In this document: one piece after another, positions 33,440-45,382 of the stretch
How positions within the stretch are numbered: the first letter of the stretch is position 1
Layout of the letters: each line of letters begins with the position of its first letter
Assembly: GCA_029817715.1 (NCBI GenBank)
Contig: JARUPY010000189.1
Coordinates: 558,001-622,000, forward strand
Length of the DNA stretch: 64,000 nt
From: Melastoma dodecandrum
Taxonomy: Eukaryota > Streptophyta > Magnoliopsida > Myrtales > Melastomataceae
Direction: 5' to 3'
The notes under the pieces: generated by a model
Told to the model about the DNA's origin: nothing
The model's database searches: none
Seen by the model: only the letters and a program-made list of their open reading frames with translations
Translations under genes and position numbers: made by a program

Positions 33440-36400
33440 TCGAAAGAAAATATTGTTTGACAGACTTTGCAGTAGTACTTGTCGGTCTTGTCCTTTGACA
33501 GCATGCTCAGATAGAGAGGGTGGGCCTTGTGACGGATGTAAGGTGGTAAGCTAGACGGACACTTGAGATGGAAATCGAAGTCGCATTCCCTAAGCAATAG
33601 CTGATTCTACTTCCTTTGCTGCCGCAGGCATAGCACCTGTAGTCATGATCAAATGGGCTCGCCTTCATTGTCTCCATGGTGAGTGGGTGTGGATGTTGTT
33701 GATGCTCAATAACATGCTTAAGAGAGCGGACACATTCGTTGTGAACGAACGAGTTGGGGCAGTAAAAGCATCCGTAAAAGGGTAATCTTTCTTCATAATC
33801 ACATACGAGGCACTTGACTTTGAACTCGGGAGCCTGTCTGAATTGTGTAGATAGGGGAACAGGCGGCTCCCGCTCTTCTCCCATGAGGCAATCACCAGTC
33901 GGATAGGGGGCAAGTGGACTGGGGATTTCACGTCCTGCGGCAACTCGACACATTGCTTATGCAGGAAGAAACCACAGCACCGGCAAGAGTAGCAAGGTTG
34001 GCCTGTAATTGATGCCCTGCAGACACTACAGCGGTGATCTGCTTCCCCCGCTCTGCCTTCATCACTTGTGTTCAGCAGCAGCGGGTGTCGTTGACTGAAA
34101 CGTCGAAATATGGCAGAATTGGGAGACGCCGTCGCCCCCCTTAGCAACGAATTCGGGCAGCCTATCGAAGTACCGACAAAATCTTCAATAGGGCCGGGAA
34201 AGCTAATACCAACTGCGATACTATTTATGTCATAAAATTTTTTAAATTAGTGTATTGTAAAAATCTCATCATTGCAAAATCCGATTTAGTCGATGATCCA
34301 GAATCTACTTAGTTCGATTGATAAAATCTGATTTAATTCATCCACTTAGAGAATCTAATCAATTCGATCGAGGATTCTCTTGTTCGGAGAATATCTAATT
34401 CCGTGGAGGATTCTCCGGTTAAAATCTTACTCCGGATTCCCTTGATGGAGAAAATCTAAACCGATGGAGGATTCTCCTATTGAGAGAATCTAATCGGAGG
34501 ACTAATGGCAGTCGACTGAGAGAATTTATAAGATTTTAGAGTGAAAGATATCATTAAAATGTGCAGAAATTGAAGATAAGTACAAAAAAAGAAATTGAAG
34601 ATGAAGAATAATCTTCATTGAAGATTCTTTATAAATAGAAGGCAATACCAAAATATCAAGACACACGTCAACACACAAGTCATGACACTTTTTCTTTATC
34701 TTAGTTTTTTAGTATAATCTCTAGGCAATCTTTAGGAATTTAGTCTTTTGGTTGTCTTCCTATACTCTATTTTCCATAAATAGGAGTAATTATTCTTGTT
34801 TATGTACTCATGCTTTTTAATTACTTACTGTTTGTTTAAAGTCTTGGCGACCAGATTTCTTCAACCCTTTTCGTTCCCGTTATATCGCGACGTGTTTCGT
34901 CTGCAAACAGTTTTTTGGAGACCACATTGGGACTCTAGGAGTCGGAAATGATTTTCATCGCTTCTACGACGAAGGGTTGGCTCGGTCCCTCGACAAAGAT
35001 TCGGACAGGGCTTTGAAAATTGCCCTCCGAGAGTCGGATGCATGAATTACTATAAATATTGTCCTTTGTAGTATGACGGAACAGTTAGAAAGTATTTGTC
35101 GGGTATTTGAAATTTTACATTTGATGACTTTGCGTTTGGTGGTTCTTACTTCGATGCATGTTCATATGGAAACTCGACAAGGAACCACAAGAGTAATCCA
35201 AAAATATGTGACTCTTCGCATATTGTTTCTAAAACTCGACAAATAGTCGAGAAGGATCGGCCGATGTGTAATGCTTCAAAGGTCTAATCGATCGAAAGTG
35301 ATCCAAAATTATGACACTTACAAAATCCTGTCGAATAAACTAGTCATGCCATTCATAAGGGTAAAAACACATTGTCCAAGTAACATTCAAAAAATAATTG
35401 TTTAGGGTGATCGACGAATATGCGATACTCTGAAAAAAATTAATTATGAGGTGACGTATGACATTTTGATTTGTTGCAAGGGGCAATAATCTCTTTGAAA
35501 GATAGTAATTTTGGACCACCTAAGTTAGTTTTTAATTTATCATTTACTTAAGTATTTTCCTATGTTGTAATAAAAGAGGATTGATCGACTAATATCGAAG
35601 ATTCTTAAAAATGTTGTCTACAGGTGCGTGTCAATTGATTATGCAGAGAAAATCTTTTTAGCCGATTAAGCCAGATGGCAACCATTAATTTGGGCCGTCT
35701 TGTGATTTGAGTAGAGCACAATCGGCGAATATAATAGTTAAGTCGATTAAAGGAAAATCTAAAAATCTCATTATCTGACAAAATCTGATTTAGCCGATGA
35801 CTAAGAGAATCTAGTTGGTTGGACGTATAAAATTTGATTTAGTCGATCGAGGACAATCTAATCAGAGGATTCTCCCAGAGAGAATATCTAGTCGATGTGG
35901 AAAATCTAACTCAACTGAGATAATCTTAAAGATAAGATTTTACAGGTGAAAGATCAAATTAAAAGTTGCGGAAATTGAAGATGACTGCAAAATAAAAGTT
36001 GAAGATAAAGAATAACCGAAGATTCTTTATAAATAGAATGCAAGACCAGAAGATTAAGACACACATCAACACACAGACACTTTGTCTTTATCTTAGTTTT
36101 AGGGTAAAATCTCTAAGCAATCTTTGGAAATTTAGTCTCTTATAAGTGTTCTGGTTTACGTACTCGTGCTTTTTAATTACTTACTATTTGTTTAAAAGTT
36201 TCGACGACTATATTTCTTTAATTATTTTCGTCCCCGTTATATCGCGACATGTTTCGTCCGTAAACAGACACGTTTGTCACGGTGGTGGCTATAACCCCGA
36301 GGGGGAGGATCAGTTAGGGGATGTCATTCAAATCGACCTTCGTCAGTTTAGACTCGTCCTCCCCTGATTGCCATTTGACCTCGACGACAGTGGGCAGGAC

Positions 36401-36715
36401 GCCATACGCATCAGCCAACAAAGCCAAACCATCAAGATGGGCTATGTACTCGCCTGGCTCGATCGGGCTGACCATGAATGCACCGCTGCCCAAAGAGAGC
36501 TGTGTCTCAGCCATATTGTGGAGTGCTCCATATGCTACCCGATTGAGCTTTCCCTCACTAATCGCCGATTGCAGCTCACCCGGTGACGAGTGAATGCCGT
36601 TGTAGTCAAGGTATGATCCACGCAGATGGTTTGCCAAACGAGTTTCTTCTACGACATCCCTACGGTTGCTGATAGAGGCATCGAGCATCAGGGCCACCAG
36701 CTTCGACGGACTCAT
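33440..36715 (-). pseudogene. Second DC1/pseudokinase gene, split by an LTR element and frameshifted
   Basis: On the minus strand the first part (36715-36270) encodes the N-terminal domain (SKLVALMLDASISNRRDV, then LSLGSGAFMVSPIEPGEY). It is clearly a paralogue of the 30059-31489 gene and likewise lacks Walker A. Coding stops at about 36267 at an LTR element and resumes at about 34210 with the DC1 fingers (CSVCRASITGQPCYSC, CCGFFLHKQCVELP). Frameshifts near 33840 and 33600 break the fingers, and the last finger is lost after YYCKVC near 33455. It meets the end of the kinase-DC1 gene tail to tail. It starts 421 bp from the divergent kinase-DC1 relic at 37136, so that pair copies the layout of the first. 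Confidence 0.85.
34214..36266 (+). mobile_element. Non-autonomous LTR element (LARD/TRIM-like) inside the DC1 pseudogene
   Basis: Two similar direct repeats act as LTRs: about 34214-34909 and about 35726-36266. They share GGAAATTTAGTC-like, TTATATCGCGAC and GTTTCGTCTGCAAACA ends and a common TTTATAAATAGA box. The first is longer because it carries extra GGATTCTC-type units. Just after the first LTR, TTTTTTGGAGACCAC... resembles a Tat-type tRNA primer site. The 0.8-kb interior has no coding. Exact left ends and a target duplication could not be fixed by eye. Confidence 0.65.
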
Positions 36716-37135
36716 CTCCGATCATGGAAAGGGGGATGTTAACTGCTCTCAAGTCAGCTCAGCTTCTCAAATCTGTTCAGAAATTAAATTTTGAGTTTTC
36801 GAGATTAGTTCTCCCAAGCATTAAATATATTTATTTGTAAAGAAATTTTACAAAATCTGCTCGATGGATGATTGATTTTTTTGGGATAAGAAACTGTCAA
36901 AAAGAGTCATCTGCCAATTAAATATAATTATGTACTTTATATCATATAATTCTTTTGAGTTATAATTGATTCGTTAATCTTTTTTTTTTTTTTAGAAAAA
37001 AAAAGGAGTTGGATTAATGTGAAAACGGAGATTAACTCGTACCTCAACATTTAAACTTTCTCCCGGTGACTTGGTGATCTTCTAAACCCGGACGCAAAGT
37101 CGGGATCAGAGCGATTGAATCCATACCACAAGACC
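36716..37135. promoter_or_regulatory. Divergent promoter of the second (dead) DC1 pair
   Basis: The 420-bp gap lies between the starts of two oppositely oriented DC1-family relics, equivalent in position to 31490-31764. It is AT-rich. I do not see the paired W-boxes of the first promoter. Confidence 0.4.
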
Positions 37136-37423
37136 ATGGAGGAGGCGGCGAGAGCACTCAGCTCATCGCGAGGTCCGATTATTGTAAGGATGGAAGGTCA
37201 CAGCTGCTCCAGCAAGACCACCATTGCGAGGGAGATTGTGAGGTCTCTCCGCCTCCATGGCTGTCAGTTTTCACTCCTGAGCTACGACGACATTCGAGCC
37301 ACGATTAGGAAATACATAGGTTGTCCTCCACTGATCGTAGACTCTGCGGTGATGTCGGGTTTCGGAGCCTGTTTCATGCTGCATCCATCCAACTCTCTCG
37401 CTCGATATGATTGATGCGTGGGG

Positions 37424-38446
37424 TGTTAGTGTCCACACATATTTGCCGATGCACTTTCTGAAATATGTGAAAATTATTTATTTTTTGCTCGTAAATAATT
37501 TATGGTAAAGTCTCTAATTAAAATTATTTGTCAGTCTAAAGATGTCGTCGATCATATAGATGTTTAGATGTGACATAGACATCTAGATTAACACGAAGTG
37601 TAATTTAGATCGAGTTAAACCGATGGATGGATATTCAAGTTATACTCGTGGGTATCCGAGGTTAGAGGTATACTGCACACTATTTGTTTATAGAGAGTAT
37701 TATTCATTAAGTGTCATTAGTCATTTCACTTATTGAACGATATTTTAATTTGAGACTTTCTCTTAGTTTTACTTTGTTGTCATTATAAATAATCTTTTGA
37801 TCGAATTGCGAGTAATAGGACGTATGTAACCTAAGTTATCTTAGTCTGATTTACATGGCTTTTGCATATAAAACCTAAATAACACGAAATATCACATTTA
37901 CACTTACATTCTTTATTTAAATATAATTGATATTAATTATTAATTTATTCTGAATTATTCAAATCACTCGATCTGAATTTAAGTCGATAGAATATATGTC
38001 AAGTGATTTTTAAATATATACTTAACTTAGTTAAACGAAGTTTTATAATGATTATTTATTAATTTAATCTGGCATATTGAAATGAAAAAGGTGTGAAAAT
38101 CCTAGCAATGTTACGTGCAAGGAAAGTTAAATTGACAAAAGCGGCATCCGTTGGGAGACGAAACTCACATTGATTTTGAAGAATTCAACATTTTTTCGAA
38201 AAAGAAATTCAGCCAGAAAATCATATCTTGTGCCTTAGACGGAGAAAAGAAAGCTTCACGATAACTCAGGAGGAGTTCAAAATGATCGTTTTGCATGTAC
38301 GTTATATTACTTAGTCACAACATATGTAAATGTTTCACGTAACAAGATACGACTTATATTTGGATTTACACGTATCACGTTATTATGTGAGCGTATTTCA
38401 AGTAGGTTTTCCGTGACAAAGCTTTCGCTCGGTGGAAAACCTTCAT
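37424..38446. mobile_element. Solo LTR (1023 bp) in the kinase-DC1 relic
   Basis: The insert starts TGTTAGTG and ends CCTTCA, with identical 5-bp flanks TGGGG (37419-37423 and 38447-38451). It is AT-rich without coding and has no partner LTR. The flanking gene sequence aligns with the paralogue on either side. Confidence 0.75.
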
Positions 38447-38826
38447 GGGGGAACCCAAGCAATTGTCCTGGATTCGTCCCTGCCTACTCGAGGTCATCTC
38501 GAGCAGGTCCTGCTTCTCCATGAGATTTTATAAATATATATGTAGATCTCACTGGTTGGAGACATGTGGCTGTAATGGTCAGAATCTTGTGCCGCAGCCT
38601 TTGGCGAGCCTTCGCCTTGGTCGGATATTCACAGGGAAATATCCGAGCATAAGGTCTCCAGCACGGATGGGCACCCTTTGCCTCTCCGTAGACACTACAG
38701 ATTCCATAAAATCAACACAAGATCATGCAGAGGATGTGATCCAACGGATGCTGTCGTACTACCACCAAAGTCTTCGGGAGCAGGGGTCCTCCTGGCTTCA
38801 CTATCAGGGAACCCGGGTGTAGCGGA

Positions 38827-39967
38827 TGATAACTCTATGAAAGTAAAGTTATTTATGTCAATTTCATACCTAGGATTTGTTAGATTTGTAAAATATTGCG
38901 CTTATTTCATATTATTTCTTGTTATTTTATATTATTCTCGAGAATTGGGATACTGCCGAATTTTTGGTTTATTTCAGATAAAAATGGAAACAAGAAGATT
39001 TCGGAATATCTACAAAGATTTTAGACAAAGGGAAAGACTTGAAGATTACACGTGGGAGGAGGACTAATTGAAGAGAAAAAAATATTTTATTCCAAATTTT
39101 CAGAGATTCTCTAGTTTTTATTTTTAGGACAATAAAAGGACTTTGTTCCTGGAGACATAAAAAAGAAAGAGAAGGATTCGACCAGAGGGAGAAGAAGGGA
39201 GTTAGCTTATTGTTTTAGGATGCTTTTCGTTTCTTTGAATTGTGTCTCGAAAACAATGTCCGGCTAAACTTTCTTTGCTAGGATTATGTTGAACCGAATT
39301 GCGTAGTTGAATTTCCTGAACTCATTTTACAACAAATTTGTGCTTTGGATGTTTATTTATTTCGTTTGATCTTAATGCGTGCAATTTGTCTGATCACCGA
39401 ATTGTATTGATTTGTTATCCTAACTTAAACTTGGGAGAGGAATTTTAGGAGAGAACGGGAACGAAATAACCTTGGTTAATATCGCGGGAGAGAATTGGCT
39501 AGTAAGTAATATCGGGAGATATACTTCTAGGTAACCGATAAAGGATTGAATCTTAATGTGTTCTGGCCTTCGTAATTCACTATAGAGATATAGGTTTACG
39601 GTGGTTTAGAATAATCCTTTGTAAACTCGGGAGAGGCACTTAGGGACATAAGAATCCGGTTAGTAAATAGAATTAGTATAAATTTGGGATAAACGAGTGA
39701 AGGGGTTTAACGAAACAAGGAGGGGATACTTGATCCTAGGCTTTTCCGTCTATTGAATTCAGATTCTTTGCTTTACGATATTTATTTCTTACTAGTTTAA
39801 TTTTCAGATTTAAAAACTCAATTTTTCGTATTTGCTTGGCTACATAAAAATTGCAATTGTGTATGCTAAAGGATTTTAATTGCTATCCTCGTGGGAACGA
39901 TAACTCTACTCATATCTATATTACTTGTTGCGATCCGTATACTTGCGGTGTGCGAATTCTGCGATCA
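38827..39967 (+). repeat. 5' LTR of the Athila element
   Basis: Begins TGATAACTC and ends TGCGATCA; 1141 bp. It matches the 3' LTR over its full length apart from point changes and one short indel block after TTTGTTCCT. Confidence 0.95.
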
Positions 39968-39973
39968 AGTTTT

Positions 39974-39991
39974 TGGCGCCGTTGCCGGGGA
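39974..39991 (+). other. Primer-binding site of the Athila element
   Basis: TGGCGCCGTTGCCGGGGA lies 6 bp after the 5' LTR and is complementary to the 3' end of plant tRNA-Asp, the usual Athila primer. Confidence 0.85.
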
Positions 39992-40083
39992 TAGATTTTA
40001 GAATCTTTTACTTGCAACGAAAGCAATTTGTGTTGACCAAGTAGTTTAATTTTTTTTCTTTCTTTCTCTCTTTTTCAGGTGTA

Positions 40084-41800
40084 TGCGCCGCTCGCATAGC
40101 GAAGATTTATTCGCGTTCGATCCTGAGATTGAGAGGACATTTCGAGCACTTGGAAGGAGTCAACGGAGCACGATGGCAGACATAAATCCGAATGGAAATA
40201 ACAACTAGATTTAACAAGTTGATCTGCCAGCTCCGAGAAGGACGATGTGAGACTTCGCTCAACCTACTCCCCATGAGCCCACCAGATTTCTTCGTCCAGC
40301 AATTCAGGCTCAGAATTTTGAGATCAAGCCGTCCATACTCCACATACAAACGAAGACCCTCACTGGCACCTCACTCACTTCGAGGATTTATGCGACACGT
40401 TTAGATGCAATGGAGTGTCAGCCGAGGCAATCCAAATGAGATTGTTTCCATTTTCTTTACGGGACAAGGCTCGATCATGGCTTTATTCCTTGCCGGAAGA
40501 GGCAGTCCGATCATGGGAGGATCTTTCGAAGCTGTTCTTGGCCAAATACTTCCCACCGAGCCGAACAGTAAGGATCAGGAACGAGATCACAACCTTCCGT
40601 CAACATTCAACTGAATCCATGTATGAAGCTTGGGAGCGTTTCAAAGCACTATTACGTCTATGCCCACACCATGAGATCCCGAAGTGGATGCTCGTGCAAA
40701 GCTTCTACGATGGTTTGGCAGATCAGCTTCAATCCACAGTGGATTCTGCTGCAGGAGGAACTTTGATGAACAAGACACCTAGGAATCTCTGGAGTTGTTC
40801 GAACAAATCGCCAACAACGGTCAGCGGAAAACATCAACAAGAGGAGTCGCCGGGCAGCATCAAATGGATACAGTGACATCTATAAACGCTCAGCTTGAGA
40901 AGCTCACTAGGGAAGTCGCTTCTCTCCGCACTCCAAAACCGATATCTAATAGCATGTATTATGATGTGCAGGCAGACAAGGACCAGGTAGAAGCGCCAGA
41001 AGTAAATTATGTAGGCTCCAATCCACGGAACAACCCGTTTTCCAACACTTACAATCCTGGATGGAGAAATCACCCAAACTTCTCATGGAGAAACAATGCA
41101 GGACCACAAGAACCAAGTCAACCGAGGATGAATCAGCCTCCTGGTTTTACGACCACGAAACAGCCACCTGCAGGTGAGAATAGGCCTAATGTTGATGAAT
41201 TACTAACCCGGTTGCTTGCCAGTCAGGAGGAAACTCGGAAACAACAAGAAGAAGTTCAAAAGCGTCAAGAGATGATCCTGAAGGACCATGCTACGTCCAT
41301 TAAACAATTGGAAGTGCAAATGGGGAAATTGCCATTTCTATCACCAGCAGACCATATGGAACTTTACCAAGTAACACCGAGGTAAATCCTAAAAAAGAGC
41401 ATTGCAACGCCGTCACCCTTCGCAGTGGTCGAGATTTCGAAGAAGCCTTCGAGAAGATGGAGGTGGAGAAGGAACAAGCTAGAGAGAAACGCCACAAACA
41501 AAAAACAAGCGAAGGAGGAGGCGAGACAAATGATAAGGGATCGACTGATGTCGCAACCACAAAGGTACACACCTCAAAACCACCATTTGTACCCAAAATT
41601 CCTTTTCCGCAAAGGCTTAAAAAATCTACTGACGAGCATCAATTCAGAAAGTTTCTAGATTTCTTTAAGCAATTGCAGATTAATATTCCATTTGCGGAAG
41701 CTTTGGAACAAATGCCCAAATATGCCAAATTCATGAAGGAGGTGTTGTCAAGGAAGAGAAGAATCGTGGGCATGAGACAATTGCACTTACTGAGGAGTGC
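40084..41800 (+). pseudogene. gag: Athila gag, frameshifted
   Basis: Gag pieces lie in different frames: start MRRSHSEDL (40084); capsid-like LFPFSLRDKARSWLYSLPE and YEAWERFKALLRLCPHHEIP (40415-40780); MDTVTSINAQLEKLTREVASL (about 40860-41385); then VTLRSGRDFEE, INIPFAEALEQMPKYAKFMKE (to about 41755). Shifts near 40205-40415, 40780, 41390 and 41755 break the frame. Gag packages element RNA; this copy cannot make it whole. Confidence 0.8.
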
Positions 41801-41809
41801 AGTGCCATT

Positions 41810-43885
41810 TTGAAAAAGAAGCTACCACCGAAATTAAAGGACCCAGGTAAGTTCACAATCCCCTGTAGCATTGGAACTAAATTTTCATGTTATGCCCTCT
41901 GTGATTTAGGTGCAAGCATCAATTTGATGCCATTTTCCATCTTTGAGAATTTGAACATCGGAGAGGTAAAACCGACATCTTTAACTTTGCAATTAGCTGA
42001 TTGGTCTTACACTTATCCAAAGGGCGTAATTGAAAACGTGCTGGTAAAGATCGATAAATTTATTTTCCCAGCTGACTTTGTCATTTTAGATTATGAAGAA
42101 GATCGAGAAATTCCAATCATATTGGGAAGACCTTTCTTAGCCACAGGACGAACTTTGATTGACGTACAAAAGGGCGAACTTACCATGCGTGTCCATGATC
42201 AAGAGGTAACTTTTAACATATGTAATGCCATGAGTATTCCTAACGAGATTGATGAATGCAGCTTCGTGGACGTGAACGATGAAATCTTGTGTGGAGACTT
42301 GTTTGAAAAATACGTGCGTGCACCAATCGAAGAATGGCCACAAAAGGATGAACCAGAAGATGTTGTAACGAAGAGTGAAGAAGCTGAGATAGAGCAGGCT
42401 GCATATATGCGTCATGTGCCACGGGCTGAACCATTGGAACGCCCCATCTCTGCAGCAAAACCATCAATAGAAGAGCCGCCGGAGTTAGAACTTAAACCGC
42501 TGCCGGAGCACCTGAGGTATTCATTTTTAGGTTCAGCTAATACTCTTCCAGTTATTATTTCGGCTGCATTATCTAACAAACAGGAAGAGGAACTATTGCG
42601 AGTGCTTCGAGAACACAAAACAGCTCTTGGATGGAGCATTGCAGACATTAAGGGAATTAGTCCTACACTATGCATGCACAAGATCAGGCTTGAAGACAAC
42701 AAGAAAGCTTCGATCGAGCAACAGAGGAGGCTCAACCCGAATATGAAAGAGGTGGTAAGAAAAGAAATAATAAAGTGGTTAGATGCAGGAATCATATACC
42801 CCATCTCAGACAGTTCGTGGGTGAGTCCAATTCAGTGCGTTCCAAAGAAAGGTGGCATGACCGTGGTAGAAAACGAAAAGAACGAGCTCATCCCAATGCG
42901 AACAGTCACCGGTTGGAGAGTTTGCATGGATTATCGGAAACTAAATGCAGCCACCTGCAAAGATCATTTTCCTTTACCTTTTATTGATCAAATGCTTGAT
43001 CGTTTGGCTGGAAAAAGCTTTTATTGTTTTCTTGATGGATATTCAGGTTACAATCAAATCGCAATCGCACCGGAAGACCAGGAAAAGACAACATTCACCT
43101 GCCCTTATGGAACGTTCGCCTTCCGCCGGATGCCTTTCGGATTGTGTAACGCACCTGCCACTTTTCAAAGGTGCATGACTGCAATTTTTTCTGATATGAT
43201 CGAACAAAGTATTGAGGTATTTATGGACGATTTCTCTGTTTTTGGATTATCTTTTGAGAATTGCCTTGATAATTTATCTGCGGTGCTTACTCGATGCCAA
43301 GAAACTAATCTTGTTCTCAATTGGGAGAAATGTCACTTTATGGTTCGTGAAGGAATTGTTTTAGGCCACCGAATTTCAGAAAGCGGAATTGAAGTCGACA
43401 AAGCTAAGGTGGAAACAATTGAACGCTTACCACCACCTTCATCTGTGAAGGGAGTGCGGCGTAGTTTTCTTGGCCATGCAGGTTTTTATAGAAGATTTAT
43501 CAATGATTTCTCTAAGATAATGAAACCACTTTACAACCTATTGGAGAAGGATACAACCTTTGTCTTTGATGGCAAATGCATTGAGGCATTCATCGAGCTT
43601 AAAAAGAGGTTAGTTTCTGCACCAATTATTGTTGCACCAGATTGGTCAATGCTTTTTGAGCTAATGTGTGATGCAAGTGACTTTGCTGTGGGAGCTGTGC
43701 TTGGCCAGAAGAAAGATAAGGTATTCCATGCAATTTATTATTCTAGTAAAACATTGGATAGTGCACAGGTAAATTATACAACCACAGAGAAAGAAATGTT
43801 AGCCATAGTTCATACTTTTGATAAATTCAGATCTTATCTTATTGGATCGAAAGTTATTGTACACACTGACCATGCAGCAGTATGA
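41810..43885 (+). pseudogene. pol: Athila pol part 1: protease, reverse transcriptase, RNase H
   Basis: A 691-codon frame; in-frame sequence continues upstream to about 41760. Order: aspartic protease (CDLGASINL), spacer, reverse transcriptase (MDYRKLNAATCKDHFPLPF, then FMDDFSVFG with the DD pair), RNase H (CDASDFAVGAVLGQ, TTTEKEMLAIV). It ends at TGA (43883-43885), where relatives have an Arg before YL; CGA to TGA explains it. Past the stop the same frame runs on into integrase. Confidence 0.9.
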
Positions 43886-43930
43886 TATTTAATTTCAAAG
43901 GCTAATGCGAAACCGCGAATAATCCGATGG

Positions 43931-45382
43931 GTGTTATTGCTTCAAGAATTCAATCTTGAGATTGTGGACAGGAAAGGAGCGGACAATCAGGTGGCAGACC
44001 ATTTATCAAGGCTAGAAAACGACAACAGGATCCTAGACGGAACATTTATAAATGATGCGTTTCCTGACGAACAACTGTTTGGGGTTGATGTGGCTACACC
44101 ATGGTATGCTGATTACGTGAACTACATTGTAGCTGATATCCTACCACCGGATCAGTCATACCAACAAAGGAAAAGGTTTTTACATGATGTTAGATATTAC
44201 TTTTGGGATGAACCGCTTTTATTCAAAAAGTGTGCAGATCAAATCATTCGAAGATGTGTACCGGAGGAGGAAATGCAGAGGATATTGGAACAGTGCCACG
44301 CATCGCCTTATGGTGGGCACCACGGTGGCCACAAAACTGCGGCGAAGGTTCTTCAATCAGATTTTTTCTGGCCTTCATTATTTAAGGATGCACACCAATT
44401 TGTTGCTCATTGTGATCGCTATCAACGTGTTGGTAATATATCTCGCCGCGATGAAATGCTTTTGAAAAATATTTTAGAGGTTGAAATTTTTGACGTATGC
44501 GGGATTGATTTCATGGGACCATTCCTTGAATTATTTAGAAACCGATATATTCCTGTAGCTGTGGATTACGTGTCTAAATGGGTAGAAGCTATTGCATTGC
44601 CGACTAACGATGCTAGTGGAGTTTTCAAGTTTCTAAAGCAGATATTCACACGATTTGGGACACCGCGTGCAATAATAAGTATCGAAGGTTCACACTTCTG
44701 CAATGCCAAATTCAATGCCCTCATGAAGAAATATGGCGTAAAGCACAAGGTAGCATTGGCCTATCATCCTCAGACGAGTGACCAAGTTGAGGTATCCAAC
44801 AGAGAAATCAAAAGAATCTTGGAAAAGACGGTTACCCCAAATCGGAAGGATTGGTCGCGCAAATTGGATGATGCTTTATGGGCTTATAGGACAGCTTACA
44901 AGACACCAATTGGGACATCACCGTACAAATTGGTTTACGGGAAAGCTTGTCACTTACCCGTTGAGTTAGAGCACAAAGCGTTTTGGGCAATCCAGAAGCT
45001 TAATCTTGATCTTGAAATTGCAGGTAAACAACGATTACTTCAACTCGATGAACTTGAAGAATTTCGGCTGGATGCATATGAGAATTCAAGGATCTATAAA
45101 GATAAAACGAAGAAATGGCATGACCAACGCATCAAAGATCGACAGTTCAAACCAGGCCAGCTCGTTTTACTTTTTAACTCACGTTTAAAATTGTTTCCTG
45201 GCAAATTGAAATCTCGTTGGTCAGGGCCGTTCAAAATTACCCAAGTGTTTCCGTATGGAGCTCTTGAATTGGAGAGGCTGAATGACCAAGGTAAGTTCAA
45301 AGTAAATCCAAGTAGAGTGAAGCACTATTTGGGAGGAAGTGTCGATCAAGGACAATCAACATTGTTGATGAGCGAAGCATGA
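43931..45382 (+). pseudogene. pol: Athila pol part 2: integrase
   Basis: Same frame as part 1, separated only by the nonsense codon. The HHCC finger appears as [14 protein letters not shown] and later C-DRYQRVG; the second Cys of the usual CxxC is Tyr. The DDE core includes [25 protein letters not shown] (the second Asp appears as Glu) and [21 protein letters not shown]. The C-terminus is [11 protein letters not shown]. Integrase inserts the DNA copy; two of the conserved residues look changed. Confidence 0.88.
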
